35,014 nucleotides of DNA from Mesostigma viride (GCA_009746045.1 RPFO01001273.1:1-35014), one strand, 5' to 3'. Shown: positions 18,134 through 31,282, numbered from the stretch's first letter. Made by a program: numbers and translations. The notes: generated by a model from the sequence alone, not told the origin.

Positions 18134-21100
18134 GGTGTATGTACATGTGTGTGCAGCCGGCCCTTGCGTGCGCGGTGTGTGTACGTTTCTGTGCAGCCGC
18201 CCCTTGCGTGCGCGGTGTATGTACGTGTGTGTGCATGCCGGCCCTTGCGTGCATGGTGTGTGTACGTGTGTGTGCAGCCGCCCCTTGCGTGCGCGGTGTA
18301 TGTACATGTGTTTGCACTCGCCCATTGCGTGCGCGGTGTATGTACGTGTGTGTGCAGCCGCCCCTTGCGTGCGCGGTGGATGTACGTGTGTGCGCACTCG
18401 CCCCTTGCGTGCGCGGTGTATGTACGTGTGTGTGCAGCCGCCCCTTGCGTGCGCGGTGTATGTACATGTGTGTGCATCCTTGTCCTTGCGTGCATGGTGT
18501 ATGTACATGTGAGTGCCGTCGCCCCAACCGTGCATTGTGTATGTACGTGTGTGTGCAGCCGCCCCTTGCGTGCATGGTGTGTGTACATGTGTGTGCATCC
18601 TTGTCCTTGCGTGCATGGTGTATGTACATGTGTTTGCACTCGCCCCTTGCGTGCGCGGTGTGTGTACGTGTGTGTGCAGCCGCCCCTTGCGTGCATGGTG
18701 TGTGTACATGTGTGTGCATCCTTGTCCTTGCGTGCATGGTGTGTGTACATGTGTGTGCAGCCGCCCCTTGCGTGCGCGGTGGATGTACATGTGCGGGCAG
18801 TTGCCCCTTGCGTGCGCGGTGTATGTACATGTGTTTGCACTCGCCCCTTGCGTGCGCGGTGTATGTACATGTGTGTGCAGCCGCCCCTTGCGTGCATGGT
18901 GTATGTACATGTGCTTGCACTGGCCCCGTGCGTGCGCGGTGTATGTACGTGTGTGTGCAGCCGCCCCTTGCGTGCGCGGTGTATGTACGTGCGTGTGCAG
19001 CCGCCCCTTGCGTGCGCGGTGTATGTACATGTGTGTGCATCCTTGTCCTTGCGTGCGCGGTGTATGTACATGTGTTTGCACTCGCCCCTTGCGTGCGCGG
19101 TGGATGTACATGTGTGTGCAGCCGCCCCTTGCGTGCATGGTTTATGTACATGTGTGTGCAGTCGCCGGCCCCGTGCGTGCGCAGTGGATGTACGTGTGTG
19201 TGCAGCCGCCCCGTGCGTGCATGGTGTGTGTACGTGTGTGTGCAGCAGCCCCTTGCGTGCGCGGTGTATGTACGTTTCTGTGCATGCCGGCCCTTGCGTG
19301 CATGGTGTATGTACATGTGCTTGCACTGGCCCCTTGCGTGCGCGGTGTATGTACGTGTGTGTGCAGCCCCCCTTGCGTGCGCGGTGTATGTACGTGTGTG
19401 CGCACTCGCCCCTTGCGTGCGCGGTGTATGTACGTGTGTGTGCAGCCGCCCCTTGCGTGCGCGGTGTATGTACATGTGTGTGCAGCCGCCCCTTGCGTGT
19501 GCGGTGGATGTACATGTGCGGGCAGTTGCCCCTTGCGTGCGCGGTGTATGTACATGTGTTTGCACTCGCCCCTTGCGTGCGCGGTGTATGTACATGTGTG
19601 TGCAGCCGCCCCTTGCGTGCATGGTGTATGTACATGTGCTTGCACTGGCCCCGTGCGTGCGCGGTGTATGTACGTGTGTGTGCAGCCGCCCCTTGCGTGC
19701 GCGGTGTATGTACGTGTGTGCGCACTCGCCCCTTGCGTGCGCGGTGTATGTACGTGTGTGTGCAGCCGCCCCTTGCGTGCGCGGTGTATGTACATGTGTG
19801 TGCATCCTTGTCCTTGCGTGCGCGGTGTATGTACATGTGTTTGCACTCGCCCCTTGCGTGCGCGGTGTATGTACATGTGTGTGCAGCCGCCCCTTGCGTG
19901 CATGGTTTATGTACATGTGTGTGCAGTCGCCCCGTGCGTGCGCAGTGTATGTACGTGTGTGTGCAGCCGCCCCTTGCGTGCGTGGTGTGTGTACATGTGA
20001 GTGCAGCCGCCCCTTGCGTGCGCGGTGTATGTACGTGTGTGTGCAGCAGCCCCTTGCGTGCTTTGTGTGTGTACATGTGTGTGAATCCTTGTCCTTGCGT
20101 GCATGGTGTGTGTACGTGTGTGTGCAGCCGCCCCTTGCGTGCATGGTGGATGTACATGTGAGTGCCGTTGCCCCTTGCGTGCGCGGTGTATGTACGTGTG
20201 TGTGCAGCCGTCCCTTAATTGCGTGCGCGGTGTGTGTACGTGTGTGTGCACTCGCCCCTTGCGTGCGCGGTGTATGTACGTGTGTGCAGCCGCCCCTTGC
20301 GTGCGCGGTGTATGCCAGTGTGTGTGCATGCCGGCCCTTGCGTGCAAGGTGGTGTGTAAGTGTGTGTGCAGCCCCTTGCGTGCATGGTGTATGTACGTGT
20401 GTGTGCAGCCGGCCCTTGCGTGCATGGTGTGTGTACATGTGAGTGCAGCCGTCCCTTCCGTGCATGGTGTGTGTACGTGTGTGTGCAGTTGCCCCTTGCG
20501 TGCGCAGTGTATGTACGTGTGTGTGCATGCCGGCCCTTGCGTGCATGGTGTGTGTACGTGTGTGTGCAGTTGCCCCTTGCATGCGCGGTGTATGTACATG
20601 TGAGTGCAGCCGCCCAAGAGTATGTACATGTGAGTGCCGTCGCCCCTAATTGCGTGCATTGTGTGTGTAAGTGTGTGTGCAGCAGCCCCTTGCGTGCGCG
20701 GTGTATGTACGTGTGTGTGCAGCCGCCCCTTGCGTGCATGGTGTATGTCCATGTGAGTGCCGTTGCCCCTTGCGTGCGCGGTGTATGTACGTGTGTGTGC
20801 AGCCGTCCCTTAATTGCGTGCGCGGTGGATGTACATGTGCGGGCAGTTGCCCCTTGCGTGCGCGGTGTATGTACGTGTGTGTGCAGCCGTCCCTTGCGTG
20901 CGCGGTGTATGTACGTGTGTGTGCAGCCGCCCCTTGCGTGCATGGTGAGTGTAAGTGTGTGTGCAGCAGCCCCTTGCGTGCGCAGTGTATGTACGTGTGT
21001 GTGCAGCCGCCCCTTGCGTGCGCGGTGTGTGTATACTGTGTGTGCATGCCGGCCCTTGCGTGCATGGTGTGTGTACGTGTGTGTGCAGCCGCCCCTTGCG

Positions 21101-24100
21101 TGCGCGGTGTGTGTACGTGTGTGTGCACTCGCCCCTTGCGTGCGGTGTATGTACATGTGTGTGCCGCCCCTTGCGTGCATGGTGTATGTACGTGTGTGCA
21201 GCCGCCCTTGCGTGCGCGGTGTGTGTACATGTGTGTGCACTCGCCCCTTGCGTGCGCGGTGTATGTACGTGTGTGCAGCCGCCCCTTGCGTGCGCGGTGT
21301 ATGCAGTGTGTGTGCAGCCGCCCTTGCGTGCAGGTGTGTGTAAGTTGTGTGCAGCCCCTTGCGTGCGGTGTATGTACGTGTGTGTGCAGCCGCCCTTGCG
21401 TGCGCGGTGTGTGTACGTGTGTGTGCAGCCGCCCCTTGCGTGCGCGGTGTATGTACATGTGTGTGCAGTTGCCCCTTGCGTGCGCGGTGTATGTACGTGT
21501 GTGTGCAGCCGCCCTTGCGTGCGCGGTGTGGTACGTGTGTGTGCAGCCGCCCCGCGTGCGCGGTGTGTGTACGTGTGTGTGCAGCTGCCCCTTGCGTGCG
21601 CGGTGTATGTACGTGTGTGTGCAGCCGCCCCGTGGTTGCGCGGTGTATGTACATGTGTGTGCAGTTGCCCCTTGCGTGCGCGGTGTATGTACGTGTGTGT
21701 GCAGCCGCCCTTGCGTGCGCGGTGTAGGTACGTGTGTGTGCAGCCGCCCCAAGCGTGCGCGGTGTGTGTACATGTGTGTGCAGTTGCCCCTTGCGTGCGC
21801 GGTGTATGTACGTGTGTGTGCAGCCGCCCCTTGCGTGCGCGGTGTATGTACGTGTGTGTGCAGTTGCCCCTTGCGTGCGCGGTGGTTTCGTGTGTGTGCA
21901 GCCGCCCAAGCGTGCGCGGTGTGTGTACGTGTGTGTGCAGTTGCCCCTTGCGTGCGCGGTGTGTGTACATGTGTGTGCAGTTGCCCCTTGCGTGCGCGGT
22001 GTATGTACATGTGTGTGCAGTTGCCCCTTGCGTGCGCGGTGTATGTACGTGTGTGTGCAGCCGCCCTTGCGTGCGCGGTGTAGGTACGTGTGTGTGCAGC
22101 CGCCCCAAGCGTGCGCGGTGTGTGTACATGTGTGTGCAGTTGCCCCTTGCGTGCGCGGTGTGTGTACGTGTGTGTGCAGCCGCCCCTTGCGTGCGCGGTG
22201 GATGTACGTGTGTGTGCAGTTGCCCCTTGCGTGCGCGGTGTGTGTACGTGTGTGTGCAGCCGCCCCTTGCGTGCGCGGTGTGTGTACATGTGAGTGCAGC
22301 TGCCCCAAGCGTGCGCGGTGTGTGTACATGTGTGTGCAGTTGCCCCTTGCGTGCGCGGTGGATGTACGTGTGTGTGCAGCCGCCCCTTGCGTGCGCGGTG
22401 TAGGTACGTGTGTGTGCAGCCGCCCCAAGCGTGCGCGGTGTGTGTACGTGTGTGTGCAGTTGCCCCTTGCGTGCGCGGTGTGTGTACATGTGTGTGCAGT
22501 TGCCCCTTGCGTGCGCGGTGTATGTACGTGTGTGTGCAGCCGCCCCTTGCGTGCGCGGTGGATGTACGTGTGTGTGCAGCCGCCCTTGCGTGCGGTGTGT
22601 GTACGTGTGTGTGCAGCCGCCCTTGCGTGCGCGGTGGATGTACATGTGTGTGCAGTCGCCCCTTGCGTGCGCGGTGTGTGTACATGTGTGTGCAGCTGCC
22701 CCAAGCGTGCGCGGTGTATGTACGTGTGTGTGCAGCCGCCCCGTGGTGCGCGGTGTATGTACATGTGTGTGCAGTTGCCCCTTGCGTGCGCGGTGTATGT
22801 ACGTGTGTGTGCAGCCGGCCCTTGCGTGCGCGGTGTAGGTACGTGTGTGTGCAGCCGCCCCTTGCGTGCGCGGTGTGTGTACATGTGTGTGCAGTTGCCC
22901 CTTGCGTGCGCGGTGTGTGTACGTGTGTGTGCAGTTGCCCCTTGCGTGCGCGGTGTGTGTACATGTGTGTGCAGTTGCCCCTTGCGTGCGCGGTGTATGT
23001 ACATGTGTGTGCAGTTGCCCCGTGCGCGGTGTATGTACGTGTGTGTGCAGCCGCCCCTTGCGTGCGCGGTGTAGTACGTGTGTGTGCAGCCGCCCCAAGC
23101 GTGCGCGGTGTGTGTACATGTGTGTGCAGTTGCCCCTTGCGTGCGCGGTGTGTGTACGTGTGTGTGCAGCCGCCCCTTGCGTGCGCGGTGGATGTACGTG
23201 TGTGTGCAGTTGCCCCTTGCGTGCGCGGTGGATGTACGTGTGTGTGCAGCCGCCCTTGCGTGCGCGGTGTGTGTACATGTGAGTGCAGCTGCCCCAAGCG
23301 TGCGCGGTGTGTGTACATGTGTGTGCAGTTGCCCCTTGCGTGCGCGGTGGATGTACGTGTGTGTGCAGCCGCCCCTTGCGTGCGCGGTGTAGGTACGTGT
23401 GTGTGCAGCCGCCCCAAGCGTGCGCGGTGTGTGTACGTGTGTGTGCAGTTGCCCCTTGCGTGCGCGGTGTGTGTACATGTGTGCAGTTGCCCCTTGCGTG
23501 CGCGGTGTATGTACGTGTGTGTGCAGCCGCCCTTGCGTGCGCGGTGGATGTACGTGTGTGTGCAGCCGGCCCTTGCGTGCATGGTGTGTGTACGTGTGTG
23601 TGCAGCCGCCCTTGCGTGCGCGGTGGATGTACATGTGTGTGCAGTCGCCCCTTGCGTGCGCGGTGTGTGTACATGTGTGTGCAGCTGCCCCTTGCGTGCG
23701 CGGTGTATGTACGTGTGTGTGCAGCCGCCCCGTGGTGCGCGGTGTATGTACATGTGTGTGCAGTTGCCCCTTGCGTGCGCGGTGTATGTACGTGTGTGTG
23801 CAGCCGCCCTTGCGTGCGCGGTGTAGGTACGTGTGTGTGCAGCCGCCCCAAGCGTGCGCGGTGTGTGTACATGTGTGTGCAGTTGCCCCTTGCGTGCGCG
23901 GTGTGTGTACGTGTGTGTGCAGCCGCCCCTTGCGTGCGCGGGATGTACGTGTGTGTGCAGCCGGCCCTTGCGTGCATGGTGTGTGTGTGTGTGCAGCCGG
24001 CCCTTGCGTGCGCGGTGGATGTACATGGTGTGCAGTCGCCCCTTGCGTGCGCGGTGTAGTACGTGTGTGTGCAGCCGCCCTTGCGTGCGCGGTGTATGTA

Positions 24101-27100
24101 CGTGTGTGTGCAGCCGCCCCGTGCGTGCGCGGTGTATGTACATGTGTGTGCAGTTGCCCCTTGCGTGCGCGGTGTGTACGTGTGTGTGCAGCCGGCCCTT
24201 GCGTGCGCGGTGTAGGTACGTGTGTGTGCAGCCGCCCCAAGCGTGCGCGGTGTGTGTACATGTGTGTGCAGTTGCCCCTTGCGTGCGCGGTGTGTGTACG
24301 TGTGTGTGCAGCCGCCCCTTGCGTGCATGGTGTGTACGTGTGTGTGCAGCCGCCCCTTGCGTGCGCGGTGGATGTACGTGTGTGTGCATGCCGGCAATTG
24401 CGTGCATGGTGTGTGTACGTGTGTGTGCAGCTGCCCCAAGCGTGCGCGGTGTGTGTACATGTGTGTGCAGTTGCCCCTTGCGTGCGCGGTGGATGTACGT
24501 GTGTGTGCAGCCGCCCCTTGCGTGCGCGGTGTAGGTACATGTGTGTGCAGCCGCCCCAAGCGTGCGCGGTGTGTGTACGTGTGTGTGCAGTTGCCCCTTG
24601 CGTGCGCGGTGTGTGTACATGTGTGTGCAGTTGCCCCTTGCGTGCGCGGTGTATGTACGTGTGTGTGCAGCCGGCCCTTGCGTGCGCGGTGTGTGTACAT
24701 GTGAGTGCAGCTGCCCCAAGCGTGCGCGGTGTGTGTACATGTGTGTGCAGTTGCCCCTTGCGTGCGCGGTGGATGTACGTGTGTGTGCATGCCGGCAATT
24801 GCGTGCATGGTGTGTGTACGTGTGTGTGCAGCCGCCCCTTGCGTGCGCGGTGTGTGTACGTGTGTGTGCACTCGCCCCTTGCGTGCGCGGTGGATGTACA
24901 GGTGTGTGCAGCCGCCCCTTGCGTGCATGGTGTATGTACATGTGTGTGCAGCCGCCCCTTGCGTGCGCGGTGGATGTACATGTGTGTGCAGTTGCCCCTT
25001 GCGTGCGCGGTGTATGTACGTGTGTGTGCAGCCGGCCCTTGCGTGCGCGGTGTGTGTACATGTGAGTGCAGCTGCCCCAAGCGTGCGCGGTGTGTGTACA
25101 TGTGTGTGCAGTTGCCCCTTGCGTGCGCGGTGGATGTACGTGTGTGTGCATGCCGGCAATTGCGTGCATGGTGTGTGTACGTGTGTGTGCAGCCGCCCCT
25201 TGCGTGCGCGGTGTGTGTACGTGTGTGTGCACTCGCCCTTGCGTGCGCGGTGGATGTACAGGTGTGTGCAGCCGCCCCTTGCGTGCATGGTGTATGTACA
25301 TGTGTGTGCAGCCGCCCCTTGCGTGCGCGGTGGATGTACATGTGTGTGCAGCCGAACCTTGCGTGCATGGTGTGTGTACCTGTGCGTGAAGTCGCTCCTT
25401 GCGTGCATGGTGTGTGTACGTGTGTGTGCAGCCGCCCTTGCGTGCATGGTGTATGTACATGTGAGTGCCGTTGCCCCTTGCGTGCGCGGTGTATGTACGT
25501 GTGTGTGCAGCCGTCCCTTAATTGCGTGCGCGGTGTGTGTACGTGTGTGTGCACTCGCCCCTTGCGTGCGCGGTGTATGTACGTGTGTGCAGCCGCCCTT
25601 GCGTGCGCGGTGTATGCCAGTGTGTGTGCATGCCGGCCCTTGCGTGCAAGGTGTGTGTAAGTGTGTGTGCAGCCCCTTGCGTGCATGGTGTATGTACGTG
25701 TGTGTGCAGCTGCCCCTTGCGTGCGCGGTGTGTGTACGTGTGTGTGCAGCCGCCCGGTGGTTGCGCGGTATGTACATGTGTGTGCAGTTGCCCTTGCGTG
25801 CGCGGTGTATGTACGTGTGTGTGCAGCCGCCCCTTGCGTGCGCGGTGTAGGTACGTGTGTGTGCAGCCGCCCCAAGCGTGCGCGTGTGTGTACATGTGTG
25901 TGCAGTTGCCCCTTGCGTGCGCGGTGTATGTACGTGTGTGTGCAGCCGCCCCGTGGTTGCGCGGTGTATGTACATGTGTGTGCAGTTGCCCTTGCGTGCG
26001 CGGTGTATGTACGTGTGTGTGCAGCCGCCCCTTGCGTGCGCGGTGTAGGTACGTGTGTGTGCAGCCGCCCCTTGCGTGCATGTGTGTGTACATGTGAGTG
26101 CAGCCGGCCCTTGCGTGCATGGTGTGTGTACGTGTGTGCAGTTGCCCCTTGCGTGCGCGGTGGATGTACGTGTGTGTGCAGCCGGCCCTTGCGTGCGCGT
26201 GGTGTGTACATGTGAGTGCAGCCGCCCCAAGCGTGTGTACATGTGTGTGCAGTTGCCCCTTGCGTGCGCAGTGGATGTACGTGCGTGTGCATGCCGGCAA
26301 TTGCGTGCATGGTGTGTGTACGTGTGTGTGCAGCCGCCCCTTGCGTGCGCGTGTGTGTACGTGTGTGTGCACTCGCCCCTTGCGTGCGCGGTGTATGTAC
26401 GTGTGTGCAGCCGCCCCTTGCGTGCGCGGTGTATGCCAGTGTGTGTGCATGCCGGCCCTTGCGTGCAAGGTGTGTGTAAGTGTGTGTGCAGCCCTTGCGT
26501 GCATGTGTATGTACGTGTGTGTGCAGCTGCCCCTTGCGTGCGCGGTGTGTGTACGTGTGTGTGCAGCCGCCCCAAGCGTGCGCGGTGTATGTACGTGTGT
26601 GTGCAGCCGGCCCTTGCGTGCATGGTGTGTGTACGTGTGTGCAGCCGGCCCTTGCGTGCGCGGTGGATGTACATGTTGTGCAGTCGCCCCTTGCGTGCGC
26701 GGTAGGTATACGTATGTGTGCAGCCGCCCCTTGCGTGCGCGGTGTAGGTACGTGTGTGTGCAGCCGCCCCAAGCGTGCGCGGTGTATGTACGTGTGTGTG
26801 CAGCCGCCCCTTGCGTGCGCGGTGGATGTACGTGTGTGTGCAGCCACCCCTTGCGTGCGCGGTGTATTTACGTGTGTGTGCAGCCGCCCCAAGCGTGCGC
26901 GGTGTGTGTACGTGTGTGTGCAGTTGCCCCTTGCGTGCGCGGTGTGTGTACATGTGTGTGCAGTTGCCCCTTGCGTGCGCGGTGGATGTACGTGTGTGTG
27001 CAGCCGCCCCTTGCGTGCGCGGTGTATTTACGTGTGTGTGCAGCCGCCCCAAGCGTGCGCGGTGTGTGTACGTGTGTGTGCAGTTGCCCCTTGCGTGCGC

Positions 27101-29178
27101 GGTGTGTCCATGTGTGTGCAGTTGCCCCTTGCGTGCGCGGTGTATGTACATGTGTGTGCAGTTGCCCCTTGCGTGCGCGGTGTATGTACGTGTGTGTGCA
27201 GCCGCCCCTTGCGTGCGCGGTGTAGGTACGTGTGTGTGCAGCCGCCCCAAGCGTGCCCGGTGTGTGTACATGTGTGTGCAGTTGCCCTTGCGTGCGCGGT
27301 GTGTGTACGTGTGTGTGCAGCCGCCCCTTGCGTGCGCGGTGATGTACGTGTGTGTGCAGTTGCCCCTTGCGTGCGCGGTGGATGTACGTGTGTGTGCAGC
27401 CGCCCCTTGCGTGCGCGGTGTGTGTACATGTGAGTGCAGCTGCCCCAAGCGTGCGCGGTGTGTGTACATGTGTGTGCAGTTGCCCCTTGCGTGCGCGGTG
27501 GATGTACGTGTGTGTGCAGCCGCCCCTTGCGTGCGCGGTGTATGTACGTGCGTGTGCAGCCGCCCCTTGCGTGCGCGGTGTATGTACATGTGTGTGCATC
27601 CTTGTCCTTGCGTGCGCGGTGTATGTACATGTGTTTGCACTCGCCCCTTGCGTGCGCGGTGGATGTACATGTGTGTGCAGCCGCCCCTTGCGTGCATGGT
27701 TTATGTACATGTGTGTGCAGTCGCCGGCCCCGTGCGTGCGCGGTGGATGTACGTGTGTGTGCAGCCGCCCCGTGCGTGCATGGTGTGTGTACGTGTGTGT
27801 GCAGCAGCCCCTTGCGTGCGCGGTGTATGTACGTTTCTGTGCATGCCGGCCCTTGCGTGCATGGTGTATGTACGTGTGCTTGCACTGGCCCCTTGCGTGC
27901 GCGGTGTATGTACGTGTGTGTGCAGCCCCCCTTGCGTGCGCGGTGTATGTACGTGTGTGCGCACTCGCCCCTTGCGTGCGCGGTGTATGTACGTGTGTGT
28001 GCAGCCGGCAATTGCGTGCATGGTGTGTGTACGTGTGTGTGCAGCCGCCCCTTGCGTGCGCGGTGTATGTACGTGCGTGTGCAGCCGCCCCTTGCGTGCG
28101 CGGTGTATGTACATGTGTGTGCCGTCCTTGCGTGCGCGGTGTATGTACATGTGTTTGCACCGCCCCTTGCGTGCGCGGTGGATGTACGTGTGTGTGCAGC
28201 CGCCCCTTGCGTGCATGGTTATGTACATGTGTGTGCAGTCGCGCCCCTTGCGTGCGCAGTGGATGTACGTGTGTGTGCAGCCGCCCCTTGCGTGCATGGT
28301 GTGTGTACGTGTGTGTGCAGCCCCTTGCGTGCGCGGTGTATGTACGTGTGCAGCCGGCCCTTGCGTGCGGTGTATGTACATGTGTGCACTGGCCCCTTGC
28401 GTGCGCGGTGTATGTACGTGTGTGTGCAGCCCCCCTTGCGTGCGCGGTGTATGTACGTGTGTGCGCACTCGCCCTTGCGTGCGCGGTGTATGTACGTGTG
28501 TGCATGCCGGCAATTGCGTGCATGTGTGTGTACGTGTGTGTGCAGCCGCCCCTTGCGTGCGGTGTGTGTACGTGTGTGTGCACCGCCCCTTGCGTGCGCG
28601 GTGGATGTACGTGTGTGTGCAGCCGGCCCTTGCGTGCATGGTGTGTCGTGTGTGGCAGCCCCTTGCGTGCGCGGCGTATGTACATGTTGTGCAGTCGCCC
28701 CTTGCGTGCGCGTGTATGTATGTGTGCAGCCGCCCCTTGCGTGCGCGGTGATGTACGTGTGTGTGCAGCCCCCCTTTCGTGCGCGGTGTATGTACATGTG
28801 AGTGCAGTTGCCCCGCGTGCTGTGTAGTGTGTGTGCAGCAGCCCCTTGCGTGCGCGGTGGATGTACGTGTGTGTGCAGCCGCCCTGGTTGCGCGGTGGAT
28901 GTACATGTGAGTGCAGCCGCCTTGCGTGCGGTGTATGTACATGTGTGTGCAGCCGCCCTTGCGTGCGCGGTGTGGTACGTGTGTGTGCAGCCGCCCCTTG
29001 CGTGCGCGGTGTATGTACGTGTGTGCGCACTCGCCCCTTGCGTGCGCGGTGTATGTACGTGTGTGTGCAGTTGCCCCTTGCGTGCGCGGTGGATGTACGT
29101 GTGTGTGCAGCCGCCCCTTGCGTGCGCGGTGTGTGTACGTGTATGTGCAGCCGCCCCTTGCGTGCATGTACATGTGTG
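18134..29178. repeat. 11-kb minisatellite, 40-bp unit, about 276 copies
   Basis: The unit consists of spacer CCGCCCCT, then TGCGTGCGCG, a G, then TGTATGTACGTGTGTGTGCA, then G. Variants are CGCGG/CATGG, ACGTG/ACATG, and spacers TTGCCCCTTG, CCGCCCCAAG, CACTCGCCCC and CATCCTTGTCC. None of these creates a stop in any frame, so six-frame ORFs up to about 2,300 codons appear (Cys/Val/Arg-rich on plus, His/Thr-rich on minus). They are by-products: the unit length is not a multiple of 3, and 1-3-nt deletions are frequent, mostly after 21 kb. About 30 of 40 bases alternate pyrimidine-purine. Confidence 0.97.
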
Positions 29179-29283
29179 AAGAAATAAGCAATAGTGAATG
29201 AAATAGTAAAAAGAAAATCATTCCAGCATATGTATGTACAAGTTTTTAGTAGTACACTATGACTATCGTCAAATATAACAATT

Positions 29284-31080
29284 TTCTATATTTTCATACA
29301 CACACGAACAACACACCCAACACACACACACACTATGTTTGCACCCAAGACACACACCAACACCTAAAAACAAGACACCAACACACAAGACAGCCATGCA
29401 ACACACACCCAACACACACACGCAACACACACATAACACACCTAAGTATAGTTGTTATAACACACAACACATAGGTACATCCCGCCCCCCACACACAACA
29501 CCAACACATGACAATTAACAGGCCACAACACACACACTGACACACATGCCCCAACACACACACACACATGCCCCAACACACACACACATGCCCCAACACT
29601 GCACACACAACAACACCCAAACACACACCACACACACAAAAGACACCCAACACACATACCGAAAACACGCACACACAACACCTACTAAAAACAAGACACC
29701 AACACACAAGACACCCAACACACACCCAACACACACACACACACACAATGTTTGCACCGGTCGGCCCACGACACCCACACCCAACACACACATAACACAC
29801 CTAAGTAACACACAACACACACGTACATCCCCCCCCCCACACACACAACACCAACACATGACAATTAACATGCCACAACACACACACATGCCCCAACACA
29901 CACACACACATGCCCCAACACTGCACACACAACAACACCCAAACACATACCACACACACACAAGACACCCAACACACATACCGAAAACACGCACACACAA
30001 CACCTACCAAAAACACCAAACACACAAGACACCCAACACACACCCAACACACACACACACAATGTTTGCACCCACGACACACACACCAACACCTAAAAAT
30101 AAGACACCAACACACAACACACGTACACGTACATCCCCCCCCCCCACAACACCAACAATAACATGCAAACAACACACACACAACACACCTAAGTCACACA
30201 CACAACACACACGTACTTTCCCCCCCCCCACACCCAACACCAACACACAAGACACTTTGCACACACCCTACACACACCCACACCCTTTATGAACACATGT
30301 ACACCCAACACACACACGCAACACACACCTAGGTCGATCACACACACACACACAAAACACACCTAAGTCACACACAACACACACGTACACCCCCCCCACA
30401 CAAACCCAATACCAACACACAAGACACTTGGCCCCCCCCCCACCCACCCACACACCCACACCCACACCCACACCACACATCCAACACACACAACACACAC
30501 ACTACACACTTAAGTCACACACAACACACACATAACACACCTAAGTCACACACAACACACACGTCCATCCCCCCCTCACACTCAACACCAATACATGACA
30601 ATTAACATGCACACAACACACACACGCACACGCCCCAACACACACACACACAACATACATACACAGAGCACACACACACGCCTCAACACACATACCGAAC
30701 ACACACACACAAGACACCCAACACACATACCGAACACACACACACACACACTATGTTTGCACCCGACATACACACACCCAACACCTACTAAAAACAAGAA
30801 ACCAACACACAAGACACCCTACACACACACAACACACACACACACAACACATATCCAACACAAACAACACACACACCTAAGTCACACACACAACACACCT
30901 ACTAAGTCACACACACAACACACATGTACCTCCCCCCCCCCACACCCAACATCAACACACAAGACACTTTGCACACACCCTACACGCCCCCGCACCTTCA
31001 TGAATGCACCCAACACACACACCAACACACACGCCCCAACACACATACCCAACATTCACACAACACACCCAACATATAAG
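29284..31080. repeat. CA-rich domain with higher-order repeats
   Basis: Plus strand is rich in ACACAC, AACACACC and poly-C runs. Landmarks recur: TATGTTTGCACC/AATGTTTGCACC at about 29333, 29748, 30060 and 30752; ATGACAATTAACA at about 29507, 29857 and 30594; CACACCTAAGT many times. This suggests degenerate units of several hundred bp. Cys/Val-rich minus-strand and Thr/His-rich plus-strand frames are artefacts of composition. Confidence 0.9.
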
Positions 31081-31090
31081 GGTAAATATG

Positions 31091-31121
31091 GTTTAGGAGT
31101 GTAGGGGTTTAGGGTTTAAGG
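31091..31121. repeat. Telomere-like TTTAGGG stretch
   Basis: GTTTAGG, GTAGGGG, TTTAGGG and TTTAAGG follow one another. The G-rich strand is in the orientation of a right chromosome end. Confidence 0.6.
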
Positions 31122-31268
31122 CCTACCATACACCCGTATGTAAAAATGCAACAACACGCCAAGTCATCCGCCACCATGCAAAAATATATAAACACAACTG
31201 GTCATCCTCAACAAGAATGCCCATTTTAGTACCTAATCCGCACTTGGCACTTGTCCAGTTTCGTAAGT

Positions 31269-31282
31269 CCAACGGCCGTTGG
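31269..31282. repeat. Exact palindrome CCAACGGCCGTTGG (dispersed copy)
   Basis: Flanked by TTTCGTAAGT and CTTTGAGAAATT, the same style as the copies at 16.8-17.2 kb on the far side of the 13-kb repeat block. Confidence 0.9.

Noticed and set aside
18134-29178. CRISPR array
   Set aside because: Repeats are head-to-tail with no unique spacers, the context is eukaryotic, and no cas genes are present.
17935-29187. Very long ORFs (up to about 2,300 codons) on both strands
   Set aside because: They are translations of the 40-bp satellite, which has no stop in any of six frames; frames drift with indels and overlap on both strands, so openness carries no coding signal.
29259-31104. Thr/His-rich and Cys/Val-rich ORFs in the CA domain
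   Set aside because: Low-complexity CA/TG composition; several overlapping frames are open at once and none has a motif.
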